A stretch of 13,853 nucleotides of DNA from Actinomycetota bacterium (GCA_009698295.1 WLQO01000018.1:1-13853), one strand, 5' to 3'; positions 1-7,190 are shown, counted from the stretch's first letter. Translations and numbers: made by a program. The notes: generated from the sequence alone by a model not told the origin.

Positions 1-1
1 A

Positions 2-268
2 GTAACTCTGTTCCGGATTGATCGGGATGTAGATCCGAGCAACCGCACGGGTTTACGAATGGTTGTGAGCCGAGGGGAATCAATCCCTGCTCCCAATCAC
101 TTCCAAGGAAATACCGCAACGGTTATCACTGAACCTGATGCCGCTGCGTTAGTGAATGGAATAGTCACTGGCGGATATCCGCACCATCTAGTCATCTCGT
201 GGATAGATGTGCGACCAGGTATTCGTCAAATGGCAAAGATGTTAGGGATACCCCTCACAGAATGGTAA
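2..268 (+). CDS. L-fucose/L-arabinose isomerase-like protein, C-terminal fragment (candidate sulfoquinovose isomerase)
   Basis: Only the last 88 residues are present; the frame is open to the left edge, so the gene begins outside the window. The fragment begins with a beta-strand-like VTLFRID, then has GNTATV, GGYPHHLVISWIDVR and a final MLGIPL helix. This pattern (GNxxxV ... GxxHHxxxxxxDVR ... LGI) is what I recognise as the C-terminal end of L-fucose isomerase-type ketol isomerases, where the HH pair lies near the active site. Such enzymes interconvert aldoses and ketoses in the cytoplasm using a divalent metal. It sits 38 bases upstream of the sugar-binding protein. Because the next genes look like sulfofructose kinase and sulfofructose-phosphate aldolase, an isomerase producing sulfofructose from SQ is the step expected here; I recall actinobacterial sulfo-EMP variants that use a fucose-isomerase-like enzyme rather than YihS. 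The family call is fairly firm, the substrate is inferred from context. An ordinary fucose or arabinose isomerase homologue is the alternative. Confidence 0.72.
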   Translation, partial: VTLFRIDRDVDPSNRTGLRMVVSRGESIPAPNHFQGNTATVITEPDAAALVNGIVTGGYPHHLVISWIDVRPGIRQMAKMLGIPLTEW

Positions 269-306
269 GAACCTCAAATAAACCCCCAATGGATAAAGGA
301 CTATCA

Positions 307-1755
307 ATGATGAAAACTCAAGGAGATAAATCCTTCAGTGCGCGTCGTGTTGGTGCAGTAGCAGCGGTTGCTTTCGCAATAGTTGCAACAATGTTGCCAT
401 CGGCTTTCGCTGCTGGAGAAGTATTAGGAAAGGCTTGCAAACTCGCAGGAGTTTCAACAGGCACGCTTTCCACATCACTAACCTGTAAGGCAGATTCAAA
501 AGGAAAGCTAACTTGGCAGAAGGTTCGCCTTGGCCAGAGCTTCGGAACACCAATCGCTGAAATCACACCACCAAAGGGAAGCATCGAATTCTGGCACTAT
601 CGCCCAGAAGATAAGGCTTACTTTACAAAGATCATTTCAGATTACGAAGCAAAGTATCCTGGAACCAAAATTGTCCAGGTAGTCAAGACAACAACTGATT
701 ACAACGCAACAGCACGTGTGCAGATTCTTGCAAACAATGAAGCTGCGCTATTTGCATCAGCACGCGGTTCAATCTTTAACGACTTCGTAAAGAGTGGCCT
801 AACTGCAGACCTAACCAATGAGCGCTTTGTTAAGCGCAACTTGGTTGCCAAAGGAATATCTGCTGGTGTTATCGGCGGTAAAGTCCTCGGCGTTCCATAT
901 CACTACCTCTTCAACAACCCGGTTTATAACACTGAACTATGGGCAAAAGAGAAGTGGACAATTCCTACCAATCTAACTGGTTGGGTCTCATGGTGTAAGG
1001 ACGCTAAAGCTAAGGGTTATGTACCTCTAGCTTGGCCAGGTGCAACTCGTGGACAAGCAGCGCAGATTTCAAACTCTGCACTGATGAACTCAGCTGCTAG
1101 CTACGATGCACTTTCTGACAACTTGGCAGATTTGAACTCAGGAAAGATTGATCTAACTTCTACCTGGTTCAAGGGTGTAGCAGATATCTACGTCAAGCTT
1201 CGCAACGCAGGTTGCTTCCCAGAGAATCCAACAGGTGTTACTGAAGCTGCTGCATACAACCTATTTGCAACAGGTAAATCACCAATTCTTCCAATCGGTA
1301 CATTTGCTATGGGATCTATCAAGGCTCTGAACCCAGCGCTAACCGGAAAGATGCAGTTGATGAGCATGGTTCTAACTGACGGCAAAGTTGTCGCAGAAGG
1401 AATCATGAACAACACCTTCAACCTCAGCGTTAACGCTAAATCAACTCCAGGTGACCAGAGAATTGCTAAGTCATTCTTGTCTTACCTTGCAACTGGCGCA
1501 GTTGGAGCGTATTACGCAAATTCAACTACTCAGCACGTAAATGTGTTGGATGTTGACTACTCAGCTAACGTTGATTTGCTAAACACATCTTCGTTCCAAG
1601 CTAAGAACACAATGCTTGCTCCTCGTTTCTTGCTTCTGAACACATCTGTTTCAGATCTGACACAGGATGCACTCATTCAAATCGTCGGTGGCAAGAGCCC
1701 AGACGATGTTCTGCCTGACTTCTCTAAGCAGATCAAGCAGAAACTAGCGGGCTGA
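307..1755 (+). CDS. Sugar ABC transporter extracytoplasmic binding protein, with N-terminal Cys-pair module
   Basis: A 482-residue secreted substrate-binding protein of the extracellular solute-binding family 1 type. The start at 307 (ATGATG) is chosen because AAAGGA lies six bases upstream and because the protein then opens with a normal signal peptide: basic residues to about 15, a hydrophobic core at about 16-30 and a likely cleavage after AFA at residue 36. There is no lipobox cysteine, so it is not an ordinary lipoprotein. Residues 37-75 form a small module with C44 and C60 and a KLTW sequence (67-70), followed from about residue 92 by the binding domain (IEFWHYRPEDKAYF, typical of the first beta strand and helix). 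It heads a run with two MalF/MalG-like permeases. Context suggests SQ or SQ-glycerol as ligand; this cannot be read from the sequence. A strong hairpin lies just after its stop and may let its message outlast that of the permeases. Confidence 0.88.
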   Translation: MMKTQGDKSFSARRVGAVAAVAFAIVATMLPSAFAAGEVLGKACKLAGVSTGTLSTSLTCKADSKGKLTWQKVRLGQSFGTPIAEITPPKGSIEFWHYRPEDKAYFTKIISDYEAKYPGTKIVQVVKTTTDYNATARVQILANNEAALFASARGSIFNDFVKSGLTADLTNERFVKRNLVAKGISAGVIGGKVLGVPYHYLFNNPVYNTELWAKEKWTIPTNLTGWVSWCKDAKAKGYVPLAWPGATRGQAAQISNSALMNSAASYDALSDNLADLNSGKIDLTSTWFKGVADIYVKLRNAGCFPENPTGVTEAAAYNLFATGKSPILPIGTFAMGSIKALNPALTGKMQLMSMVLTDGKVVAEGIMNNTFNLSVNAKSTPGDQRIAKSFLSYLATGAVGAYYANSTTQHVNVLDVDYSANVDLLNTSSFQAKNTMLAPRFLLLNTSVSDLTQDALIQIVGGKSPDDVLPDFSKQIKQKLAG

Positions 1756-1776
1756 TTAAAACCACAGTAGCAACCG

Positions 1777-1807
1777 GAACCGCTCCCACCATTGGTGGGA
1801 GCGGTTC
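1777..1807 (+). other. Intercistronic hairpin between binding-protein and permease genes
   Basis: A perfect 14-bp inverted repeat with a three-base loop (arms 1777-1790 and 1794-1807; loop ATT). A second small hairpin follows (1808-1812 with 1816-1820, loop CTA). Neither is followed by a run of T, so this is not a classical intrinsic terminator. A stem this strong just 3' of a binding-protein gene is commonly an mRNA stabiliser that gives more binding protein than permease. Part of it may be translated, since the permease reading frame is open through it. Confidence 0.7.
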
Positions 1808-1856
1808 TCGGGCTACCCGAAAAAAGCGCAAGAAAGATGCACTTGTTTACTACATT

Positions 1857-2705
1857 ATGGGTTCGCCTGCGCTGGTGCTCTTCTTAGCTTTTTATCTGTA
1901 CCCCGCCTTGCAAAACTTACAATTTGCAACTCGCCGCTGGGATGGAATCTCCGAGCCAGAAAATGTAGGTTTTAGAAACTTCACCAATTTGCTTACCAAT
2001 GATGATCTTTTCTACAAGACTCTTGGCAATAATATTGAATTCACTTTCTTAGTCGTTATATTTCAAACGGCCTTAGCTCTGTTATTTGCGGTATATCTTG
2101 TCAAAAATACGAAAACTACTATTGCACTTCGCACTCTGTACTTCTTTCCAACGATTCTCTCATCAGTCTCGGTCGGAATGATCTGGCTCTTTTTATACGA
2201 TCCTAATTTTGGAGCGCTCAATCTTTTCTTCAAAAGTGTAGGTTTGCCTTCATTTGCGCTCAATTGGCTCGGCAGTGAGACCAGCGCGCTCTATGCAATT
2301 GCTTTCACACAAGTTTGGTTCCACACCGGACAGATGATGGTTGTCTATATCGCTGGCTTGCAACAAATCCCGAAAGAGTTGTACGAGGCTGCAGAAGTCG
2401 ATGGCGCTTCTCGCTGGAAGCAATTTACAAAGATCACCTGGCCAATGGCCATGCCTACAACCTTGGTTGTGATGGCTTATACGACTGTTCAATCTTTCCG
2501 CGCCTTCGACTTGATCATGGTTATGACTAACTCCACCGCAGGGCCGAATAATGCGACAAGCATTTTTAGTACCTTAGTTTTCTTTACCTTATTTAACGAA
2601 TTACGCCTTGGTTATGCGGCAGCGCAAACAATATTTATGGTCTTGACCCTGGTCCTGATTACTTGGCTGCAACGTCGCGCCTTCGGCAAGAGATACGAGA
2701 AATGA
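1857..2705 (+). CDS. Sugar ABC transporter permease, MalF/UgpA type
   Basis: An inner-membrane permease of the carbohydrate uptake (CUT1) class with about six membrane helices. The cytoplasmic-loop EAA motif that docks the ATPase is clear at residues 177-198 (EAAEVDGAS...ITWP). The start is uncertain. The ATG at 1857 is the first ATG, GTG or TTG in the frame after the in-frame stop at 1725, but it has no good ribosome site and falls inside what looks like the family's N-terminus: the codons before it read ATRKKRKKDALVYYI, a typical basic stretch leading into the first helix. The true start may be a rare codon upstream, such as CTG 1752 or ATT 1755, both overlapping the binding-protein stop, or ATT 1791 in the hairpin loop. 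It pairs with the next permease; no ATPase gene is in view, so a shared ATPase encoded elsewhere is likely. Confidence 0.88.
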   Translation: MGSPALVLFLAFYLYPALQNLQFATRRWDGISEPENVGFRNFTNLLTNDDLFYKTLGNNIEFTFLVVIFQTALALLFAVYLVKNTKTTIALRTLYFFPTILSSVSVGMIWLFLYDPNFGALNLFFKSVGLPSFALNWLGSETSALYAIAFTQVWFHTGQMMVVYIAGLQQIPKELYEAAEVDGASRWKQFTKITWPMAMPTTLVVMAYTTVQSFRAFDLIMVMTNSTAGPNNATSIFSTLVFFTLFNELRLGYAAAQTIFMVLTLVLITWLQRRAFGKRYEK

Positions 2706-2714
2706 GGCTAAGTC

Positions 2715-3530
2715 ATGATCTTTAAGACCACTCGAATTTTCGCGCTCCTAACATTTGCTGCCTTAATCTTGGTTCCTTCTTTAATCGTGGTCTTAGGATC
2801 ATTTAAAACTGATGCCGAGGTTTACAACAAACCACTTTCGTTGCCTGAGCACTGGAATTTTGATAATTACCGCAGGCTGCTTAGCGAAAGTGATCTTGAT
2901 ATTAGCTTCCGCAATAGCGTATTTGTGACAGTTGCTTCAGTGGTTCTGACTTTGATGCTTGCAAGTATGGCCTCATTTGCAATCGCCCGAATGGTTACTA
3001 TCTCTGGAAAAGTATTAGCAACTTTATTTGCCTTCGGTCTTGCAATACCAGCTCAGATTAATTTAGTTCCTGTTTACTATATTTTTAGAGATCTAGGGCT
3101 TACGAACTCATTCCTTGGTTTGATAATTATAAATATCACGACAACTTTGCCGATTTCCATTTTTATATTAACTGCTTTTTTCCGTGAGATTTCTAAGGAT
3201 ATGTATGAGGCATCAGAAGTAGATGGTGCTTCGCCTTTAAGAATTTATCGTTCTATCGCGCTACCTTTATCTCGCCCTGCTATGGGAGCAACTGCAATCT
3301 TCTTATTTGTTATCAACTGGAATGATCTTTTGTGGCCATTGCTTCTTATCCAAGAATCTGGCAAGAAAACTCTTCCACTAGCGATGTTGGCTTATCGTGG
3401 TGAATATTTCGTCAGCTTTTCTATGTTATTTACCGCTGTGATGGTAGCGTCACTACCAATGGTCATCATGTACCTATTAATGCAACGCTCATTTATTGCT
3501 GGCTTAACCGCCGGAGCGGTGAAAGGTTGA
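2715..3530 (+). CDS. Sugar ABC transporter permease, MalG/UgpE type
   Basis: A 271-residue partner permease for the gene just upstream, from which it is separated by nine bases. The N-terminal helix (about 8-28) leads to the family-typical GSFKTDAEVY segment and a periplasmic region with FDNYRRLL, then further helices. The EAA loop is at residues 165-185 (EASEVDGAS...IALPL), followed by a long hydrophobic stretch and FIAGLTAGAVKG at the end, which is typical for MalG-like proteins. The start ATG at 2715 has a GAGG sequence about eight bases before it. Together the pair would form the channel for the binding protein encoded at 307-1755. Family assignment is secure; the transported sugar is inferred (SQ or its glycoside) only from neighbouring catabolic genes. 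Confidence 0.93.
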   Translation: MIFKTTRIFALLTFAALILVPSLIVVLGSFKTDAEVYNKPLSLPEHWNFDNYRRLLSESDLDISFRNSVFVTVASVVLTLMLASMASFAIARMVTISGKVLATLFAFGLAIPAQINLVPVYYIFRDLGLTNSFLGLIIINITTTLPISIFILTAFFREISKDMYEASEVDGASPLRIYRSIALPLSRPAMGATAIFLFVINWNDLLWPLLLIQESGKKTLPLAMLAYRGEYFVSFSMLFTAVMVASLPMVIMYLLMQRSFIAGLTAGAVKG

Positions 3531-3533
3531 AAA

Positions 3534-4247
3534 ATGAGCGCAGTTACACAAGTCGCACCTCAACGTGCAGCAAGAATCGCAACTCAGCTAGTCGAACTTA
3601 TTGAGATTCAAAAACTTAGACCAAATGATCGTCTTCCTTCTGAGCGCGCACTCGCAGAACTTTTAGCGGTCAGCCGTCCTTCGCTTCGCGAAGCGCTCCA
3701 TATTTTGCAAGCCCAAGGATATGTTCAAATAAAGCATGGCCAGGGAACTTTTGTTCAAGAGCCAATAGTCGCTCAGGAACTTCGCGCATCCATGATGGCG
3801 ACTACACATGGGTTAAATGAACTCTTTGATGCCCGTGAAGTATTAGAAGTACCGGCTGGAAGATGGGCTGCTAAGAAAGCGACCAAAGAAGATATTCGAC
3901 TATTGCGCGCTACTTTGAATCAAATTGAAACCGTGACTTCAATTACCCCAATTGATTATGACCAGCTTCAGATTCTTGATGCCAAATTCCATTTAACTAT
4001 CGTAGGTATCGCAGGAAATAGATTTATCAATCAGACCCTGAATGTATTGCAAGATGTGATGAAGATGTCGATGGAGACTACTTTACGTCTGCCGGGAAGA
4101 TCGGATGTCTCAAAATTTGAGCACAATTTGATACTAGATGCCATAGAAGCTGGAGATGGTGAATTAGTTTCAAAGCTAACGCTGCAACATATTTCAGGCG
4201 CACGCGCAGTTGCTTTAGCCGATGCAAAAGAAAAGAATGATCGTTGA
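3534..4247 (+). CDS. GntR-family transcriptional regulator, FadR/FCD subfamily
   Basis: A 237-residue DNA-binding regulator. Residues about 10-76 are a winged helix-turn-helix: LRPNDRLPSERALAELLAVS, then RPSLREALHILQAQG and the wing HGQGTFV. Residues about 90-230 are an all-helical FCD ligand-binding domain. The four usual metal ligands of that fold can be placed at D149, H153, H197 and H219, so a metal-assisted acidic ligand such as a sugar acid, phosphate or sulfonate is plausible. The gene starts three bases after the permease stop, with AAAGG inside the permease's last codons, and its own last bases overlap the kinase start, so it is cotranscribed with transport and kinase genes. FadR-type proteins bind GGTnnnACC-like palindromes; two such sites lie in the divergent promoter at 7126-7243. 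A local, effector-released repressor is the likely role. Family is secure, effector inferred. Confidence 0.92.
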   Translation: MSAVTQVAPQRAARIATQLVELIEIQKLRPNDRLPSERALAELLAVSRPSLREALHILQAQGYVQIKHGQGTFVQEPIVAQELRASMMATTHGLNELFDAREVLEVPAGRWAAKKATKEDIRLLRATLNQIETVTSITPIDYDQLQILDAKFHLTIVGIAGNRFINQTLNVLQDVMKMSMETTLRLPGRSDVSKFEHNLILDAIEAGDGELVSKLTLQHISGARAVALADAKEKNDR

Positions 4248-5137
4248 GTAGTATCGAAGTTCTTTGTCTTGGCATAATTACAATTGACACGATCGCTCTG
4301 GTAGATCAATATCCCGGGGAAGATGAACGGGTTCTGGCCAAAGAAATTATCCGCGCAGGAGGAGGACCTGCCGCTGTTGCCGCAGTAACGCTAAGCCGGC
4401 TAGGAATATCAACAGCAATTGCAGGAACTATCGGTGACGACGCAGACGGCGCAGAAGTTTTAAAGATTTTTGCTCGCGAAGGCGTCGATACTTCAGGAAT
4501 TTCCGTGGGCACAAGTGCAACTTCCGGAAGCGTAATAGTTGCATCGTTGGCCAATAATTCACGGGCGATAAACACGCGCCAGCCAATGCAGCAAGTTCCA
4601 CTAAATTCTGCAGCCAAGAAAATGATCAGTGAAGCAAAATGGCTTCATGTAGACCATGTTGGAATTAAGCAATTACAGGCTGAAAAGATTATGCGTGGAG
4701 CTGGTCCAAAAATATCTTTTGATGCTGGATATAACGTGGCTGACTTTGATGCTTCACAAGTAGATCTCTTTGTTCCAACTGATAAGCAAATGGAGCTGCG
4801 TTTTCCGGGTGTATCGCTAGGTACAGCAGTCGAGCGTGATGCTATTGCGGCAAAGAACATAACTGTTGCAACACAAGGATCCGCCGGAAGTACTGGGTAT
4901 TCCAGCGATTCAGGGCTAGTACATGCAGACGGTTTTAAAGTCGATGTAGTCAGCACTCTTGGCGCTGGCGATGTCTTTCATGGTGCGCTCTTAGCCCAAG
5001 TAATTCAAGGCCACAACTTGGCAGATTCACTTAAGCGCGCAAATGCAGTCGCAGCGCTTTCTTGCCGTGGCTTAGATGGTCAATCAGCGATTCCTAATAC
5101 ATCCGAGTTAAATTCATTTCTAAAGGAGAGATCATGA
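4244..5137 (+). CDS. PfkB-family sugar kinase, likely 6-deoxy-6-sulfofructose kinase (YihV-like)
   Basis: A 297-residue ribokinase-fold kinase. The start is TTG at 4244, overlapping the regulator's stop (TTGA). The substrate-lid N-terminal part contains AGGGPAAVAAVTLSRLG (38-54), close to the GGGPAA stretch I recall in E. coli YihV and unlike the GGxGAN of ribokinase. TQGSAG lies at about 210-215, and FKVDVVSTLGAGDVFHGAL at 231-249 carries the catalytic aspartate D243 and anion hole; YihV has nearly the same stretch. It would phosphorylate sulfofructose to sulfofructose-1-phosphate with ATP. Compared from memory with YihV, the sulfonate-binding asparagine is kept (N110), but the lysine aligns with R29 and the arginine with H138, so substrate specificity should be tested. 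It overlaps the aldolase gene by four bases. Fructose- or tagatose-phosphate kinases are alternatives, made less likely by the neighbouring aldolase. Confidence 0.82.
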   Translation: MSSIEVLCLGIITIDTIALVDQYPGEDERVLAKEIIRAGGGPAAVAAVTLSRLGISTAIAGTIGDDADGAEVLKIFAREGVDTSGISVGTSATSGSVIVASLANNSRAINTRQPMQQVPLNSAAKKMISEAKWLHVDHVGIKQLQAEKIMRGAGPKISFDAGYNVADFDASQVDLFVPTDKQMELRFPGVSLGTAVERDAIAAKNITVATQGSAGSTGYSSDSGLVHADGFKVDVVSTLGAGDVFHGALLAQVIQGHNLADSLKRANAVAALSCRGLDGQSAIPNTSELNSFLKERS

Positions 5138-6015
5138 GAGCACCACTGACGAAATTGGCACGACCATCTGGCGCTCTTGCAATGGTGGCAGTAGACCAAC
5201 GAGAAGCTCTTCGTGGAATGTTTGCTCCTCACCAAAGTGCGCCCGTTACTGATTCACAACTGACACAATTTAAAGTTGATGTGGCGCGGGAATTGTCACC
5301 ATATGCATCTGCCTTGCTTGTGGATCAAGAATTTGGAATTGATGCGATCATTGATCAAAAGGCGTTAAAGGGAAATTGTGGATTGATCGCTGCTGCCGAT
5401 TTATTGGTAGGGCCTCCAGGTGGAGCTGCGACTGATACTGCAGTAGATCCAGACGTTGACCCAATCAGAATGCGTGACATCAATAGCGTTGGACTTAAAT
5501 TTCTTGTTCTTTGGAGAAATGATGAATCGCCTGATGTCCGTGCAAAGTTAGTTGCCGAATTTAATAAGTTATGTCAGGTATCTGGACTTCCATCCATCAT
5601 TGAAATTATCGTGAAGCCGCCGACTGATTCATCACGCTCTTTTGACCGCGAAGAGGAGCTAATTATTGCTGCTCGTGAAGCCGCAACTTGGAAACCAGAT
5701 TTATATAAAGCAGAGGTGCCATTCCACGGCGAAGGCGATCAATCATTAATTACTAGAAATGCTGAGCGAATCTCTGAGGCGATTGGTTCTCCTTGGGTTG
5801 TTTTATCAAATGGTGTAAAGCAGCCATTTTTTAACGATGCGGTGAAAGCATGTGCAATCGGGGGAGCAAGTGGATTCCTTGCCGGCAGAGCGGTTTGGGC
5901 CGATATTGTCGGTGCCCCTGATATTCCAAAGGCTTTACGCGAAGTATCTATCCCTCGCTTAGAAAAATTGGCGGAAACTGTTGATAAATATGCCAAGCCT
6001 TGGGGTAGTTGGTAA
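5134..6015 (+). CDS. Class I aldolase, likely 6-deoxy-6-sulfofructose-1-phosphate aldolase (YihT-like)
   Basis: A 293-residue TIM-barrel aldolase, the same length as E. coli YihT (about 292), which it resembles end to end as I recall it: AMVAVDQREALRGMF near the start, LSPYASALLVDQEF (54-67), LKFLVLWRNDE (121-131), the Schiff-base motif PDLYKAEVP with K192, and GASGFLAGRAVWADIVG (244-260) with R252, the position I recall as sulfonate-binding in YihT. It would split sulfofructose-1-phosphate into dihydroxyacetone phosphate and (S)-sulfolactaldehyde in the cytoplasm. The start ATG overlaps the kinase stop as ATGA and has a strong AAGGAGAG site. LacD-type tagatose-bisphosphate aldolase is the related alternative, but the VDQRE and GRAVW context and the downstream sulfolactate genes favour the sulfosugar enzyme. 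Its stop directly abuts that of the convergent gene, leaving no space for a terminator. Confidence 0.87.
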   Translation: MRAPLTKLARPSGALAMVAVDQREALRGMFAPHQSAPVTDSQLTQFKVDVARELSPYASALLVDQEFGIDAIIDQKALKGNCGLIAAADLLVGPPGGAATDTAVDPDVDPIRMRDINSVGLKFLVLWRNDESPDVRAKLVAEFNKLCQVSGLPSIIEIIVKPPTDSSRSFDREEELIIAAREAATWKPDLYKAEVPFHGEGDQSLITRNAERISEAIGSPWVVLSNGVKQPFFNDAVKACAIGGASGFLAGRAVWADIVGAPDIPKALREVSIPRLEKLAETVDKYAKPWGSW

Positions 6016-7125
6016 CTAACTCCAGAGTTCTTTTATTTCAACAACGCGGGCTTCGTTGATGCTCTTGTGAGCGGCAAGCCCGGTGACAACGCTAGTTACA
6101 CCATCCAACAAAGTTACTTCTGCTGGAGTTGAATTAAGAATTGCATCACGGAACTTCACGTGTTCAATGTATGAGGCTCCATAGTGATGTCCCATGTACT
6201 TAACATCGTAATTGTGGACAATTTTTACTTCGCTTCCACGAGCTCGGCTGGCACCTTGCGCCCAATTTGAAAGATCGCCGATCGAGTCACGACGCGAAGC
6301 TTTTACCGTTTGGGAAGGCAAGAATGATTCTATTTTCCCCGCATCACCAACAATTGTCAGAATTTCTTTATCAAATGATCCTTCGCCAAACATACAAAGG
6401 TCGAGCATGCCGCGCGCGCCACTGGCATATTCCAGAATCACATATGCGTTATCGAGCATATTCGCTTGCTGGCCATCATATTTTTCATCAAGGTGATTAA
6501 CGCTCTGACCGCCCGATGCAAAGACTCGGATTGGCTGTTCTCCCAAAACTAAATCCATCAAATTGAAATAGTGGCAACATTTTTCGACCAGAGTGCCACC
6601 AGTGCGTTCGGTGAATCGATTCCAGTTATCAATCTTCGGATAAAAAGGTTCTCGGTGTTCTCGTATAGATATTTGATGAATCTTGCCGGCGCCACCTTCT
6701 TTAGCTCTTGCAATTGCTTCGGTGACCGGCGGCATAAATCGATATTCCAAACCCATCCAGGTCATTGCACTTCGCTTGGCATCCCAATCAAGTATCGATT
6801 TCAAATCTGAAATAGTTGTGGCTAGCGGCTTTTCAACAAAAACTGCCAAGTCAGTGGCAAGTGCATCTTTTAAGACTGCAGCGTGTGTGTCATTTGGGGT
6901 AGCGATGATTACGGCATCGATTAACCCTGAATCTAAAAGGTCGCGATGATCGCTAAAGGCCTTTGCCCCCGGCGCCATTTCAAGGGCCGCCGCAATTGAT
7001 GGGCTGTGAGGGTCGCTAATCGCCGTGACAGTTGCGCCACCCATCACCTTGATATTGGAAATATGCTCGCGCCCCATGCTTCCAACGCCGATAACGCCGT
7101 ATCGAAGCTCGCTCTTCATAGCCAC
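6016..7125 (-). CDS. Gfo/Idh/MocA-family NAD-dependent protein (candidate NAD-dependent sulfoquinovosidase)
   Basis: A 369-residue two-domain protein. The N-terminal Rossmann domain has GVGSMG (13-18) and an acidic residue at D38 suited to NAD, then ATPNDTH and the hallmark VEKPLA (97-102), with K99. The C-terminal domain starts near 125 and contains REHREPF (155-161), GGTLVEKCCHYFNLMD (176-191) and H185, the usual catalytic-site region. It is transcribed away from the suyA promoter and toward the aldolase. The start is GTG 7125 or ATG 7119; neither has a clear ribosome site, so leaderless translation is possible. Family members oxidise sugars or inositols, or use NAD transiently to hydrolyse glycosides (GH4/GH109-like chemistry). 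NAD-dependent sulfoquinovosidases (GH188) belong to this fold and occur in actinobacterial SQ clusters, so release of SQ from SQ-glycerol is an attractive role. I cannot confirm that from residues; a sugar dehydrogenase is the alternative. Confidence 0.9.
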   Translation of the reverse strand: MAMKSELRYGVIGVGSMGREHISNIKVMGGATVTAISDPHSPSIAAALEMAPGAKAFSDHRDLLDSGLIDAVIIATPNDTHAAVLKDALATDLAVFVEKPLATTISDLKSILDWDAKRSAMTWMGLEYRFMPPVTEAIARAKEGGAGKIHQISIREHREPFYPKIDNWNRFTERTGGTLVEKCCHYFNLMDLVLGEQPIRVFASGGQSVNHLDEKYDGQQANMLDNAYVILEYASGARGMLDLCMFGEGSFDKEILTIVGDAGKIESFLPSQTVKASRRDSIGDLSNWAQGASRARGSEVKIVHNYDVKYMGHHYGASYIEHVKFRDAILNSTPAEVTLLDGVTSVVTGLAAHKSINEARVVEIKELWS

Positions 7126-7126
7126 A

Positions 7127-7135
7127 GGTTAGACC
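7127..7135. promoter_or_regulatory. Candidate operator, GGTTAGACC
   Basis: An imperfect palindrome (GGT-TAG-ACC) touching the start of the minus-strand gene. Together with its flanks (7124-7138) it matches 7197-7211 at 13 of 15 bases. FadR-type GntR proteins commonly bind GGTnnnACC-type sites, and such a regulator is encoded at 3534-4247, so this is a likely repressor site for the minus-strand gene. Assignment to that regulator is inference. Confidence 0.5.
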
Positions 7136-7160
7136 ACTTAGGAAAATTTCGGCAGAGGGC

Positions 7161-7190
7161 TAGACGAAACACGCTCATCTATCCTAGACT
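7161..7190 (+). promoter_or_regulatory. Candidate promoter for the suyAB operon
   Basis: TAGACG (7161-7166) and TAGACT (7185-7190) resemble -35 and -10 hexamers (four of six each to TTGACA/TATAAT) with an 18-base spacer. Transcription would begin near 7196-7198, directly against the palindrome at 7200-7208. TATCCT at 7180-7185 is an alternative -10. Both matches are moderate, so this is a tentative call that rests partly on the position between two divergent genes. Confidence 0.35.

Noticed and set aside
264..273. GGTAAGAACC before the sugar-binding protein gene as a third operator
   Set aside because: The half-sites are separated by four bases instead of three and the surrounding bases do not match the other two sites.
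199..306. Upstream extension of the sugar-binding protein to an ATG at 199
   Set aside because: It would overlap the isomerase fragment and place 36 charged residues before a normal signal peptide; the start at 307 has a good ribosome site.
1777..1826. Intrinsic terminator after the binding-protein gene
   Set aside because: The stem is strong but is followed by A-rich and mixed sequence, not T residues, on the plus strand.
4244..6015. Tagatose-6-phosphate kinase and tagatose-bisphosphate aldolase (LacC/LacD)
   Set aside because: Kinase and aldolase resemble YihV and YihT more closely in motifs and length, and the sulfolactate genes are neighbours.
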